Positions 8,634 through 17,320 of a stretch of DNA of 64,000 bases are shown piece by piece. The DNA lies in the NCBI RefSeq assembly GCF_000688015.1, contig NZ_JIAD01000001.1, forward strand, positions 1,178,001 through 1,242,000, given 5' to 3'. Numbering within the stretch: position 1 is the first letter of the stretch; every line of letters begins with the position of its first letter. Below the pieces are notes generated by a model. The model had not been told where the DNA came from, did no database searches, and worked only from the letters and a program-made list of their open reading frames with translations. Made by a program: the position numbers and the translations under genes. Origin of the DNA: Eubacterium sp. AB3007 (GTDB lineage: Bacteria; Bacillota; Clostridia; Peptostreptococcales; Anaerovoracaceae).

Positions 8634-8710
8634 CTTTCGGTACTTGTTATCACGGAAGAGGCGAAAACGCCACTTTCATGCGAAGTTAATTGGCTTCCGC
8701 CAGGCGGAAA

Positions 8711-10213
8711 TTACTTGGCCTCCTCTGCACGGATGCGTTCCAGTGCTTTCATGGCCTTCTCGTGAGCTTCTGCCGGAGCCTCTGCCACATCTCCCTTGAC
8801 CAGCCTGCCGAAGAGGTTGATACGAGTACCGTCTGCATAGAAGATGTTTCTCTTCAGAGCAACGGTGACCAACGCGAAGATCGGATTGATCAGATTCATG
8901 AAGCAGAACGGCAGGTATGCGAAGGTGCTGACACCCAGAATGCTGGAATGGTACGCTCCACAGGAGGACCAGGGAACAAGTGGTGACCACAGTGTGCCGC
9001 CATCCTCCAGTGTTCTGGAGAGCATATTTCTGCCAAGGCCCATCTCGTCATACTTGTCCTTATACATAGCGGACGGGATGATCAGGCCCAGATACTGGTC
9101 GCACATGGTGGTGATGCAGAACATTCCTGTCAGAATGGTCACCAGGACCAGCTGGAATACGTTGTTTACACGGTGGATCAGTCCACCCAGAATCGCCTCC
9201 ACCGCACCGATGGTCTGCAGGATCCCGCCGAAGCCAACGGCAATGATGACCAGGTTGTTGGTCCAGAGCATGCTGTCCATACCGCCCTTGTTCAGCAGTT
9301 TGTCACAGAGCTCATTGCCAGTCTCAGCCTCGTAGCCATAGTGCCACATGGTGATCAGATCGTTCACGCTAGCCCCCTGGAAGACCATGGCGAAAATGCC
9401 GCCGATGAAGGCCAGAAGCAGGATGCCAGGCAGTGCCGGAACCTTCAGGATCGCTACCACAAAGATGGCGATGAAGGGGATCAGCAGCACAGGGCTCATA
9501 TACTGATAGTGATCTGTAATTGCCGCAGACAGTGAGTTAGCCACCTCAGGATCATAGTTGGAAGAACCCTTCAGCGACAGGATCGCAAAGAGAAGGATGG
9601 CGATAGCCAGGCTCGGCAGTGTCGTCGTCATCATGGCACGCACATGGTCAAACAGACCAGTCTGCGATGCACCTGCAGCCAGGTTGGTGGAGTCGGACAG
9701 TGGGGACAGTTTGTCTCCTGTACACGCTCCAGACAGGATCATGCCGGCAACCAGCGCCGGGTTCAATCCCATGGTCTGACCGATAGACATGAATGCGATG
9801 CCCAGAGTAGCGGTTACTGTCCAGGCAGATCCAAGTGCGATACCTACGATAGAACAAAGTATGCATGCCAGGGGCAGAAAGAAGCCCGGATTGATGCACT
9901 TCAGTCCATAGAATACCACGGCAGGGATGCTTCCGCACCACTCGAAAGAACCGATCAGGCACCCTACACAAAGGATGATGATGATAGCCTCCAGAGACTG
10001 ATTGACGGCGGCCAGACCGCCTGCCAGCATTTCCTTGTAGGTGTGACCACTGATCCTTCCGACGATCATTGCCACGACACACGCAATCAGCACAGGGATG
10101 TGTGGATCCTGGCCCCAGTCCAGCACGTAGTTGGTGATCATGATCACCAGAAGAACTACGATCGGGAGCAGGGCAAGGACAGGATGAGGAAGACGAGATG
10201 TCTTGTTTTCCAT
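8711..10213 (-). CDS. nhaC: Na+/H+ antiporter, NhaC family
   Basis: 500 residues from ATG 10213, chosen because AGGAGG lies 8 nt upstream; the frame is open further but without a start signal. There are about 12 hydrophobic segments. Conserved NhaC blocks are visible: GSAWTVTATLG, a GDKLSPLSDSTNLA motif that is diagnostic for the family, and LVPWSSCGAYHSSILGV near the end. Members exchange sodium for protons or carry organic acids (malate/lactate, in the MleN group) in exchange with sodium; the substrate here is not certain. The gene has its own promoter and terminator. A second paralogue is at 23423-25054. Confidence 0.9.
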   Translation of the reverse strand: MENKTSRLPHPVLALLPIVVLLVIMITNYVLDWGQDPHIPVLIACVVAMIVGRISGHTYKEMLAGGLAAVNQSLEAIIIILCVGCLIGSFEWCGSIPAVVFYGLKCINPGFFLPLACILCSIVGIALGSAWTVTATLGIAFMSIGQTMGLNPALVAGMILSGACTGDKLSPLSDSTNLAAGASQTGLFDHVRAMMTTTLPSLAIAILLFAILSLKGSSNYDPEVANSLSAAITDHYQYMSPVLLIPFIAIFVVAILKVPALPGILLLAFIGGIFAMVFQGASVNDLITMWHYGYEAETGNELCDKLLNKGGMDSMLWTNNLVIIAVGFGGILQTIGAVEAILGGLIHRVNNVFQLVLVTILTGMFCITTMCDQYLGLIIPSAMYKDKYDEMGLGRNMLSRTLEDGGTLWSPLVPWSSCGAYHSSILGVSTFAYLPFCFMNLINPIFALVTVALKRNIFYADGTRINLFGRLVKGDVAEAPAEAHEKAMKALERIRAEEAK

Positions 10214-10281
10214 TGCTGTAAACCTCCTAAACCTTTCATAAAACAAATTCTCATAATAGAAAGCAATTACGAACGGTTCAA

Positions 10282-10310
10282 ATTCTAACTCATTCCTCAC
10301 CAATTGTCAA
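10282..10310 (-). promoter_or_regulatory. Promoter of the first nhaC gene
   Basis: On the minus strand TTGACA, 17 nt, TAGAAT, about 70 nt before the ATG. Confidence 0.75.
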
Positions 10311-10358
10311 TGCATTATCAAAAAAATTGCAATTATTTTTGCTCTATTTCGCCAAATT

Positions 10359-10378
10359 ATTTGCACTCTGATGCAAAT
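10359..10378. promoter_or_regulatory. Inverted repeat upstream of the nhaC promoter
   Basis: ATTTGCA, 6 nt, TGCAAAT. It lies 49 nt upstream of the -35 box and right at the end of the next gene. It could be an operator or chance AT-rich symmetry. Confidence 0.3.
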
Positions 10379-10846
10379 TCAGTCCATCATGTCTTCCACC
10401 CGAATATTGGGGTTCATCCGGAGAGCCAGTTCCTTGACGGCTCTGGCATCTGCATGATTGAGAACCACGATCCTGTGAACTGTATCACGGCCGATATGAA
10501 CGGCCAGATTGGGAGCCGCCTGCTTGTAGTCCACCAGCACATGGGTGATTTCCTCCCAGGACCAGGCGTTTTCCATATGCCAGCCCGGCATCAGGTAGCG
10601 GATCTCCACCCCCTCCTCCGTGACCGCCATGTCCTTGAACATCAGAGAAGCCAGGAACACGGCTACACCGAGAATAATAATATAGTACTGGTGATTTCGG
10701 ATGGCAACGTAGCACAGGAAAAGTCCAGCCAACATACCCAGAATGCGCAACCACGCTTCTTTCTCTTTCTGGAGACCGATATACTCCGCCTCTCCTTCCA
10801 CGAGATAACGGATCCCCTTCCCGGTTTTCCAACGTTGTATCCACAT
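10379..10846 (-). CDS. Small membrane protein of unknown function
   Basis: 155 residues, family not recognised. Two hydrophobic segments occupy about residues 33-70 (LGMLAGLFLCYVAI and IILGVAVFLASLMF). A soluble C-terminal half (about 75-150) has an alternating strand pattern resembling PH-like/bPH domains (VEIRYLMPGWHMENAWSWEEITHV). ATG at 10846 follows GAGGTGAG. It is a single gene between nhaC and rpsT. Confidence 0.65.
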   Translation of the reverse strand: MWIQRWKTGKGIRYLVEGEAEYIGLQKEKEAWLRILGMLAGLFLCYVAIRNHQYYIIILGVAVFLASLMFKDMAVTEEGVEIRYLMPGWHMENAWSWEEITHVLVDYKQAAPNLAVHIGRDTVHRIVVLNHADARAVKELALRMNPNIRVEDMMD

Positions 10847-11007
10847 AACAAATGACTCACCTCAGCACTTTATCGACTCTAATAAAAATATAACATATAA
10901 TATATTTCATATCAACAAAATTGGGTTAATAACCATTAACTTTTTTATATAAACCATTATAATACCCCCGAGCGATCTTTTTCCACAAAGCATCAGGCAA
11001 AAACCAC

Positions 11008-11036
11008 TTGCAATCTCCCCTTTCCTGTTGTATACT
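11008..11036 (+). promoter_or_regulatory. Promoter of rpsT
   Basis: TTGCAA, 17 nt, TATACT. The predicted start is near 11043, giving a leader of about 45 nt that includes the inverted repeat TTAGC/GCTAA. Confidence 0.75.
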
Positions 11037-11086
11037 TAACGTTAGCGAATTTATAGCTAAATTGATAGAAGTGGGGTGAAATTTAC

Positions 11087-11359
11087 ATGGCAAACATTAA
11101 ATCCGCAAAGAAAAGAATCAAGGTAATCGACCGCAAGACAGCACAGAACAGAAGAATCAAGAACAACATCAAGCTGGCTCTGAAGGCTTTTGATCAGGCT
11201 GTTGTTGAGGGCGACATGGAAGCTGCCGCTGAGAAGAGAACTGCTGCTGAGAAGACCCTGAAGAAGGCTGCCAGCAAGCACACCATCTCCAAGCAGTCTG
11301 CTAACCACAAGGTCTCCCAGATCACCAAGAGATTCAACGCAGCCAAGGCTGCAAAATAA
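11087..11359 (+). CDS. rpsT: 30S ribosomal protein S20
   Basis: 90 residues, rich in Lys and Ala, with the S20 pattern ANIKSAKKRIKVIDRKTAQNR at the start and TISKQSANHKVSQITKRFNAA at the end. It binds 16S rRNA in the small subunit. Its base usage is typical of a highly expressed gene (CTG, AAG, AAC). GTGGGGTG precedes ATG by about 9 nt. It is monocistronic, with a clear promoter and terminator. Confidence 0.98.
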   Translation: MANIKSAKKRIKVIDRKTAQNRRIKNNIKLALKAFDQAVVEGDMEAAAEKRTAAEKTLKKAASKHTISKQSANHKVSQITKRFNAAKAAK

Positions 11360-11413
11360 GTCTCACCCGTCCCCACATATGTACACGCTAAGTACATACC
11401 AATGAGCAAACAG

Positions 11414-11441
11414 AAACCCGCGGAGTGTCTCCCGCGGGTTT
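11414..11441. terminator. Terminator between rpsT and trmO, probably bidirectional
   Basis: The 10-bp stem AAACCCGCGG/CCGCGGGTTT, with an 8-nt loop, lies between convergent genes with T residues on both strands. Confidence 0.85.
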
Positions 11442-11448
11442 TCCATTT

Positions 11449-12117
11449 CTATTCTACACTCTCCACTGTCAGCAGATCGCCCGCCACCCGAAACCGGATG
11501 TTGTGTTCCGCATAGCGCATCCCGTATACACGTTCCGGATCCTCCTGGTAACCAGGTCTTGGGTCCTGGGACAAAGCCTCCAGCAGCGGCAACCGTTTCT
11601 TTTCCGGCAACTTTTCCAACAGTGCCGCAGGGAAATCCACCTCCAGCGCGTGCTGCTTTGTGCGCTCCGTAAAACTGCCCGTCGCCTCCGGATGTGAGTC
11701 TGCATAGGGCACATAAGGCTTGATGTCGTAGATGGGTGTGCCGTCCATCAGGTCGGCTCCCCGCACCCAGATCACCGGCCCCGGTTCTACCTTCTCAATG
11801 CGCACGCAGGAAAGCCCGATGGGGTTGGGGCGGAACGGAGAGCGGGTGGCGAATACTCCCACGTGCCTGTTACCCCCAAGCCGGGGCGGCCGCACGGTCG
11901 GCGACCAGTGCTTGCCCACGTTTTCGGAAAACTGCCAGATGATCCAAAGGTGAGAGAACTCCGCTAGCCCCCGCACCGCGTCCTCGCTCCGGAATTCCGG
12001 TTCAAACACGATCCGAGCCAGCCCATTCGTCAGTCCCGCCTGCCGAGGGATCCCGAACTTCTCACCGTAGTCACTCTCGATATGGGCGATGATCTTCATT
12101 TCCGGTGAATCGTACAT
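11449..12117 (-). CDS. trmO: tRNA (N6-threonylcarbamoyladenosine37-N6)-methyltransferase TrmO (TsaA family)
   Basis: 222 residues. The TsaA beta-barrel signature is present: GIPRQAGL near the N-terminus, SHLWIIWQF, then RPPRLGG and GVFATRSPFRPNPIGLS. The enzyme uses SAM to methylate t6A37 in tRNA-Thr. A C-terminal region (about 150-222) with DPRPGYQED completes the family length. AAGGAGAAA precedes ATG at 12117. It is the last gene in the minus-strand group with yvcK, 11 nt downstream of it. Confidence 0.9.
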   Translation of the reverse strand: MYDSPEMKIIAHIESDYGEKFGIPRQAGLTNGLARIVFEPEFRSEDAVRGLAEFSHLWIIWQFSENVGKHWSPTVRPPRLGGNRHVGVFATRSPFRPNPIGLSCVRIEKVEPGPVIWVRGADLMDGTPIYDIKPYVPYADSHPEATGSFTERTKQHALEVDFPAALLEKLPEKKRLPLLEALSQDPRPGYQEDPERVYGMRYAEHNIRFRVAGDLLTVESVE

Positions 12118-12128
12118 ATTATTTCTCC

Positions 12129-13079
12129 TTACTCCAACACCTTCATGATATATGAGAACACCAGGTAGCCCGTCTTCACTGCGTGGTGGCGGACTTTGTC
12201 CTCCTCATCCAGCTGGAACACATCACCGGAGATCACCCGACATCCCATCTCTTCTACCTTGTCCCGGTCGATGACCAGCATATTCTTGCCCTCGGTGTCC
12301 AGATACCGCTTCACCACGAAAGGATCCACCGGAGAATCGTTGGCGATACATACATCCACCTTACGATAACGCAGGAAACGATTCAGCACCCGAATGTGGC
12401 GGGACAGCCTGGGGTCATCCGTCTCCCCCGGCTGTGTCACCAGGTTCGCCACATACATCACCGGGGCCTTGCTGTCCCTGATCGCCTCCACCACATCATC
12501 CGAAAGCAGATGGGGAATGATGCTGGTGTACAGACTGCCTGGCGGGAGGATGATCAGATCCGCGGATCGTATCTTCTCCGTGATCTCCGTGCGTACCGTG
12601 ATGTCGTGATCGTAAGTGAGCCGGTGGATCTTCTTGACGTTCTCCGAAACTTCCATTTCTCCATAGAACTCTCTGTCTCCGCCTACGCCAACCAGTTCCA
12701 CCTTCTCTTCGGTCAGAGGATAGATGGTCCCGCGCACCCCCAGCAATCTGCTCAGGTACTGGGTCGCTTCCGTCAGATCTCCCTGAAGGTCAATCAGCGC
12801 CGCCAAGAGGATGTTGCGAATCGGATGGTTCTCCAACGATCCATGAGAAAACCGGTAGCCCAGCAGGTCCACCATATCCTTGTCCGCATTGGCCATGGCC
12901 ATGATCACCTTGCCTACATCTCCTACCGCCGGAATGTTTAGTTCTTCTTTCAGCGCTCCCGTACTGCTGCCGTTGTCGCTGACTGTAATGATCGCGGTCA
13001 CATCCACCGGAAACTCTTTCAGCCCGCGCAGCAGACTCGAGATCCCGGTGCCACCGCCGAGAACGACTACATTCTTCAT
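12129..13079 (-). CDS. yvcK: YvcK/CofD-like gluconeogenesis factor
   Basis: 316 residues, normal length. The N-terminus VVVLGGGTGISSLLRGLK is the nucleotide-sugar-binding loop of the YvcK family, followed by VSDNGSSTG and AVGDVGKVIMAMA. YvcK binds UDP-GlcNAc and helps direct carbon to cell wall precursors, affecting growth on gluconeogenic substrates. The usual neighbours rapZ and whiA are not here; instead it follows an SseB-like gene by 13 nt and precedes trmO. AGGTGAGG is the ribosome binding site. Confidence 0.93.
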   Translation of the reverse strand: MKNVVVLGGGTGISSLLRGLKEFPVDVTAIITVSDNGSSTGALKEELNIPAVGDVGKVIMAMANADKDMVDLLGYRFSHGSLENHPIRNILLAALIDLQGDLTEATQYLSRLLGVRGTIYPLTEEKVELVGVGGDREFYGEMEVSENVKKIHRLTYDHDITVRTEITEKIRSADLIILPPGSLYTSIIPHLLSDDVVEAIRDSKAPVMYVANLVTQPGETDDPRLSRHIRVLNRFLRYRKVDVCIANDSPVDPFVVKRYLDTEGKNMLVIDRDKVEEMGCRVISGDVFQLDEEDKVRHHAVKTGYLVFSYIMKVLE

Positions 13080-13092
13080 ATATACCTCACCT

Positions 13093-14265
13093 TCAACTCA
13101 GCTTGTCGCTGGCGGGTTTCTGCTGAAGCGTCGCCGACAAGGCAACATCCAGCCCATGGCGCACGGCCTCAAACAGGTCCTTCGCGATGATCATAGACTC
13201 CGTGAACGGATTGATCACGACCCCCACCAGATCCTCCTGATGATGCTCTACCATATCCAGTACTTCCAGGAAAGGTTTCTCCACCTTGGAATACCGGTCT
13301 CCATATGAGCCCATGTCCTCCGGGGAGACGAAGACCGGAAGAAACAAGGATCCATCCTCATGCTTTAGGATATCCGGAACCAACTCGATTTCCCCCTCAC
13401 TGGACATGATGTACTCGTTCAGTTTCTCTACATCCTCTCCGTACTCATCCAGAAGTGCCTCTAGCTTCGCCTGCTCCTCCTGGCTGAGGACCGTGTTACA
13501 CGGCAGCCACACATCCCTCTCCCGAAGTGCTTCGATGACTCGGTTGATCCCCTCATAGGTCTTATCGTGCTCAAAATCCGCCAGCGCCCTTCGCAACGGA
13601 TCTGCCTCGTCTGCACGCCTCTTCACGATGGTCTCCGGACGGTCAAAGTCCGCGCAACAGATGATCTTCTCATCCTCCAGCTTCTGCACATAGAAAGTGA
13701 TTACATCCCCTGCCTCTACACCAAAATCATGCTTCGGTCTTCCCAACAACCTGCCGGTCAGATTGTGTTCCTCCCGGTTCAGATCCTCGATCCGCACCCA
13801 GCATACCTCTGGCTCCATGTCATCCTTTATCATGTAGATCCTCAGGTCATCCACATAGATCTGATCCCGCAGATGATCCAGAAATTCCATGTTCCGAGAG
13901 CGCCTCACTCCCTCTGACACGGGAAGGAACCGCGCCTGGGCAATCTTTTCTGCGTACTCCGGATGTGCGCCTGCATCCTCATCATCAAAGATGTAGATCT
14001 CCTGTTCGTCCACCATCGCCGCGCCCACCGTGGACCGTTTCCCAGGGTGTGGAGGATAGACAGCCATCCCCTCCTCCGTCATCCTGGCAGCCGCCATCAC
14101 TTCCAAAAACAGGCCCGACTCGTGGTCTACGTATCCGTAACAGACCGCATGGTCTGCCTCTTCCGCGCCCGGAAACTCTTTCAGTGCCTCTGTAAGGGCT
14201 TCGTTCAGTGAAAGGACCACCAGTCTCTCGTAGATCGCCCTCCATCCAGCTTCCTTAAGATTCAT
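13093..14265 (-). CDS. SseB-domain-containing protein of unknown function
   Basis: 390 soluble, acidic residues with no signal or membrane segment. The C-terminal 120 residues (SLFLPVFVSPEDM, then VEKPFLEVLDMV and LVGVVINPFTESMII) match the SseB N-terminal-domain family. The first 240 residues hold an alpha/beta region I do not recognise, with a beta block RIYMIKDDMEPEVCWVRIED. The start ATG overlaps the glf stop (ATGA), so the gene is translationally coupled to glf. AAGGAGAA is upstream. No function can be stated. Confidence 0.75.
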   Translation of the reverse strand: MNLKEAGWRAIYERLVVLSLNEALTEALKEFPGAEEADHAVCYGYVDHESGLFLEVMAAARMTEEGMAVYPPHPGKRSTVGAAMVDEQEIYIFDDEDAGAHPEYAEKIAQARFLPVSEGVRRSRNMEFLDHLRDQIYVDDLRIYMIKDDMEPEVCWVRIEDLNREEHNLTGRLLGRPKHDFGVEAGDVITFYVQKLEDEKIICCADFDRPETIVKRRADEADPLRRALADFEHDKTYEGINRVIEALRERDVWLPCNTVLSQEEQAKLEALLDEYGEDVEKLNEYIMSSEGEIELVPDILKHEDGSLFLPVFVSPEDMGSYGDRYSKVEKPFLEVLDMVEHHQEDLVGVVINPFTESMIIAKDLFEAVRHGLDVALSATLQQKPASDKLS

Positions 14266-15362
14266 TTCAATTCTCCTTCTGCGTCAGCCAGTGCCGCTGC
14301 GATCACTGCATCCATATCGTAATAACGGTAGCGCCCCAGGCGTCCTCCAAAGAGAACGTGACGTTCCGCCTGCGCCAGTTTCTCATACTCCTGGCACAAA
14401 GCCATATTCGCCTGATCATTGACGGGATAATACGGTTCCCCGCCAGGCTGCCATTCCTCCGGGTATTCCCAGCTCACAACCGTCTTCGCCTGATTCCCGA
14501 AGGCGAAGTGCTTATGTTCAATGATCCTGGTCCAAGGCGTCTCACTGTCGGTGTAATTCACCACCGCGTTTCCCTGGAAATTCTCCATATCCAGTACCTT
14601 GGTCTCAAACCGTACCGACCTATAGGCGAGAGGCCCCAGAGTGTACCCAAAATACGCATCCAGTGGCCCAGTGTAGACGATTCGGTCCGCAAGCGCGTCC
14701 AAGGAGAGTTTCTCCTTCAGGTAATCACAGTTCAGGCGTACCTCAACCCCCTGCAGCAGCTGCTCCACCAGATGGGTGTATCCTTCCTCTGGGATTCCCT
14801 GGAACAAAGCATTGAAGTAATTGTTGTCATAGGTAAGTCGTACCGGCAGACGACGGATAATGAATGCCGGCAGCTGGTCACAAGGCCGTCCCCACTGCTT
14901 CTGCGTATAGCCGCGAACAAGTTTCTCATAAATGTCCGTCCCTACCAGTGAGATAGCCTGCTCTTCCAGGTTCCGGGGTTCTGTTATTCCCGCTGCTTCT
15001 CGCTGACGCCGGATCTCTTCCGCCGCCTCCTGTGGAGTCACCACACCCCACATCTTGTTGAAGGTATACATGTTGAAGGGGAGGGAGTAGATCTCTCCCC
15101 TGAAGTTCGCTACCGGTGCATTGGTGAATCGGTTGAAACGCGCAAAGCGGTTCACATACTCCCAGACCTTCCTATCGTTGGTATGGAATATGTGCGCTCC
15201 GTACCTGTGGACCTGGATTCCCTCCACATCCTCCGTATACACGTTGCCACCGATGTGGGAACGCTTCTCCACTACCAGCACTGTCTTTCCGGCGTCGGTC
15301 ATCTGTCTGGCGAATACCGCCCCGTACAGTCCGCATCCGACGATCAGATAGTCGTATTTCAT
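14262..15362 (-). CDS. glf: UDP-galactopyranose mutase
   Basis: 366 residues, full length. FAD-binding YLIVGCGLYGAVFARQM opens the protein; HRYGAHIFHTNDRKVWEYVN and LPFNMYTFNKMWG are diagnostic blocks. It interconverts UDP-galactopyranose and UDP-galactofuranose for surface polysaccharides. Its neighbours across the divergent promoter region are a PAP2 phosphatase and a glycosyltransferase, which suits a role in surface glycan synthesis. Its promoter is at 15396-15424. Confidence 0.96.
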   Translation of the reverse strand: MKYDYLIVGCGLYGAVFARQMTDAGKTVLVVEKRSHIGGNVYTEDVEGIQVHRYGAHIFHTNDRKVWEYVNRFARFNRFTNAPVANFRGEIYSLPFNMYTFNKMWGVVTPQEAAEEIRRQREAAGITEPRNLEEQAISLVGTDIYEKLVRGYTQKQWGRPCDQLPAFIIRRLPVRLTYDNNYFNALFQGIPEEGYTHLVEQLLQGVEVRLNCDYLKEKLSLDALADRIVYTGPLDAYFGYTLGPLAYRSVRFETKVLDMENFQGNAVVNYTDSETPWTRIIEHKHFAFGNQAKTVVSWEYPEEWQPGGEPYYPVNDQANMALCQEYEKLAQAERHVLFGGRLGRYRYYDMDAVIAAALADAEGELK

Positions 15363-15395
15363 GATATAATCTCCTACTTTCTTTGAATCATTTCT

Positions 15396-15424
15396 ATTCT
15401 ATCAGAAAACCATCCACTTGTGAA
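15396..15424 (-). promoter_or_regulatory. Promoter of glf
   Basis: On the minus strand TTCACA, 17 nt, TAGAAT. Confidence 0.6.
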
Positions 15425-15449
15425 GATTCGGTGAACCATCTTGGATATA

Positions 15450-15478
15450 TTGACATTCTATCAAAAAAAGGTTATAGT
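15450..15478 (+). promoter_or_regulatory. Promoter of the PAP2 gene
   Basis: TTGACA, 17 nt, TATAGT. The predicted start is near 15485, giving a leader of about 25 nt. Confidence 0.75.
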
Positions 15479-15509
15479 AAAGAATGGACTTGTATAAGAA
15501 AGGAACTCT

Positions 15510-16181
15510 ATGGAAACGCATAGCATACTCAACAAACTCATATCACTTGCGAAGAAATACCCTCTTCTGGTACCTGTCGCTTACGCACTGTTCTATTTCC
15601 CGTGCTTTATGATCCTGGAGAAGGTTCCGGCTCTGTCCGGGTATTACACCGTTCAGTTCTGGCCGGATGAGATCATGCCCTTCATTCCGGAGTTCGTGAT
15701 TCCCTATCTGAGCTGGTTTCTCCTGGTGCCTCTGGCAGTATTATTCTTCCTGCTTACAGAGAAAGACAGGTACTTCGAGCTTTGCTTCCTGCTCTTTACA
15801 GGCATGACAGTATGTCTGTTCATCTATACCGTCTTCCCGACACAGGTTGCACTCCGTCAACCACTGATCACAGAGGGCTTTTGCACGGATCTGATCCGAA
15901 TGATCCGGGAGACAGACACTTCCACCAACGTGCTTCCATCCATCCATGTAGCGAACACGGTGGCTGTAATGCTGGTAGCAAGTCGCTCCCGCGCACTGCG
16001 CGGCTGGATGAAACACGCAGTCAACATCTGGGGGATCATGATCTGTCTGTCCACCATGTTCATCGACCAACATTCTATCGCGGATGTGCTTTGTGGCTGC
16101 GGACTGGCGTTCTTCCTTCTGTGGGTGAAAGACCAGATTACAGAAACCTATCTGGAACACCTGCACGCAGTTGAACATTGA
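15510..16181 (+). CDS. PAP2-superfamily membrane phosphatase
   Basis: 223 residues with five to six membrane segments. Two of the three PAP2 catalytic motifs are visible: LPSIHVANT (about residue 140) and STMFIDQHSIADVLCG (about 180-195). The first motif (K-x6-RP) is poorly kept; only LRQP is seen near residue 115. Members dephosphorylate phosphatidate, undecaprenyl-PP or inositol lipids. Placement beside glf and a GT2 enzyme suggests lipid-carrier recycling or surface lipid modification, but this is inference. AAAGGAA precedes ATG at 15510. Confidence 0.8.
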   Translation: METHSILNKLISLAKKYPLLVPVAYALFYFPCFMILEKVPALSGYYTVQFWPDEIMPFIPEFVIPYLSWFLLVPLAVLFFLLTEKDRYFELCFLLFTGMTVCLFIYTVFPTQVALRQPLITEGFCTDLIRMIRETDTSTNVLPSIHVANTVAVMLVASRSRALRGWMKHAVNIWGIMICLSTMFIDQHSIADVLCGCGLAFFLLWVKDQITETYLEHLHAVEH

Positions 16182-16187
16182 TTATTT

Positions 16188-16226
16188 AGCCGGACGTCTG
16201 TTTTGTGCGTCTGGCTTTTGTTTTTG
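16188..16226 (+). terminator. Probable terminator or attenuator between PAP2 and glycosyltransferase genes
   Basis: A 9-bp stem with one mismatch (AGCCGGACG/CGTCTGGCT) and an 11-nt loop is followed by TTTGTTTTTG. The next ribosome binding site starts right after it, so read-through may set glycosyltransferase levels. Confidence 0.6.
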
Positions 16227-16242
16227 AGGAGAAGGGAAAGAA

Positions 16243-17298
16243 ATGAAACTAATGACACTGGCTGTGCCATGCTACAACTCAGAAGAGTACATGGACAAGT
16301 GCCTCGACACACTTCTCACCGGCGGAGAGGATGTGGAGATCATCATCATCGACGATGGTTCCACCGACCGCACCGGGGAGATCGCAGATTCCTACGCAGA
16401 GAAATACCCTGACATCGTTCGTGTGATCCACCAGCCAAATGGCGGTCACGGCGAGGGCGTCAACCAGGGACTTCGCCATGCCACCGGCCTCTACTACAAG
16501 GTGGTCGATTCGGACGATTGGCTGGGAGAGAAATCTCTGCAAAGGATCCTGGTGGCACTGAAGGTGTTCGAAAAACGTGGCACTCTGCCGGATCTCCTGG
16601 TAGCGAACTATGTTTACGAGCATGTAGAGGACGGAACCAGCTACTCCGTAAACTACAAGAACGTCTTCCCTGTGGAGAAACTCTTTGGGTGGGAGGATGT
16701 GGGCAGGTTCCGCCAGTCCCAGTACCTGTTGATGCACTCAGCTATCTATCGGACCGACATCCTGCGCAAGAGCAGAATGGAGTTGCCTAAGCACACCTTC
16801 TATGTGGACAACATCTTTGTCTTTCAGCCACTCCCCTTCGTAGAGCGACTCTACTACATGGACGAGGATCTCTACCACTATTATATCGGACGAGAGGATC
16901 AGAGTGTCAACGAGAAGGTAATGATCGGCCGGATCGATCAGCAGATTCGAGTCACCAGCATGATGCGCGATTTTCTGGCAAGGTACACCGATCCAGAGTG
17001 CGCAGGTGACGAAGCCTGCGGGACAGCCCCCCTGCCCAAGCGACTGCATCGCTACATGTTGCATTACCTGAGCATGATGTACACCATCTGCACCACTCTG
17101 CTTCTGCGAGACGGCAGCCAGGATGCCATGGCCAAGGAATCTGCCATCTGGCAGGATCTGGCGACGCTGTATCCAAGGCTTGACCGTGAGATCCGCTCCA
17201 CCGCGCTGGGCCGCGCACTGAGCCTGCCCTTGCCGGGAAGGCGCCGTCTCATCGTTGCCGGATACCGCCTCGCCCGCAGGATCGTGAAATTCAACTGA
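16243..17298 (+). CDS. Glycosyltransferase, family 2
   Basis: 351 residues. The GT-A fold nucleotide-sugar site is clear: VPCYNSEEYMDKCL at the N-terminus, IIDDGSTDRTGEI at about residues 35-48, NGGHGEGVNQGL, and the metal-binding DSDDW near residue 90. The C-terminal half is predicted soluble, with no membrane span. The acceptor is unknown. GAGGAGAAGGG is a strong ribosome binding site. It lies between the PAP2 gene and a secreted Ig-like protein on the same strand, 22 nt before the latter. Confidence 0.9.
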   Translation: MKLMTLAVPCYNSEEYMDKCLDTLLTGGEDVEIIIIDDGSTDRTGEIADSYAEKYPDIVRVIHQPNGGHGEGVNQGLRHATGLYYKVVDSDDWLGEKSLQRILVALKVFEKRGTLPDLLVANYVYEHVEDGTSYSVNYKNVFPVEKLFGWEDVGRFRQSQYLLMHSAIYRTDILRKSRMELPKHTFYVDNIFVFQPLPFVERLYYMDEDLYHYYIGREDQSVNEKVMIGRIDQQIRVTSMMRDFLARYTDPECAGDEACGTAPLPKRLHRYMLHYLSMMYTICTTLLLRDGSQDAMAKESAIWQDLATLYPRLDREIRSTALGRALSLPLPGRRRLIVAGYRLARRIVKFN

Positions 17299-17320
17299 TT
17301 GACAAGGAAAGGGGAAAAAC

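Larger units (their letters stand above)
8359..8710. other. Gene-free stretch of 352 nt
   Basis: It contains the plus-strand terminator at 8380-8407 and the minus-strand terminator at 8610-8633. No ORF with a ribosome binding site, tRNA or repeat is seen in the 200 nt between them. Confidence 0.7.

Noticed and set aside
10930-10990. AT-rich stretch before rpsT as a replication origin
   Set aside because: No DnaA boxes or iteron-like repeats are visible; it is an ordinary AT-rich intergenic region.
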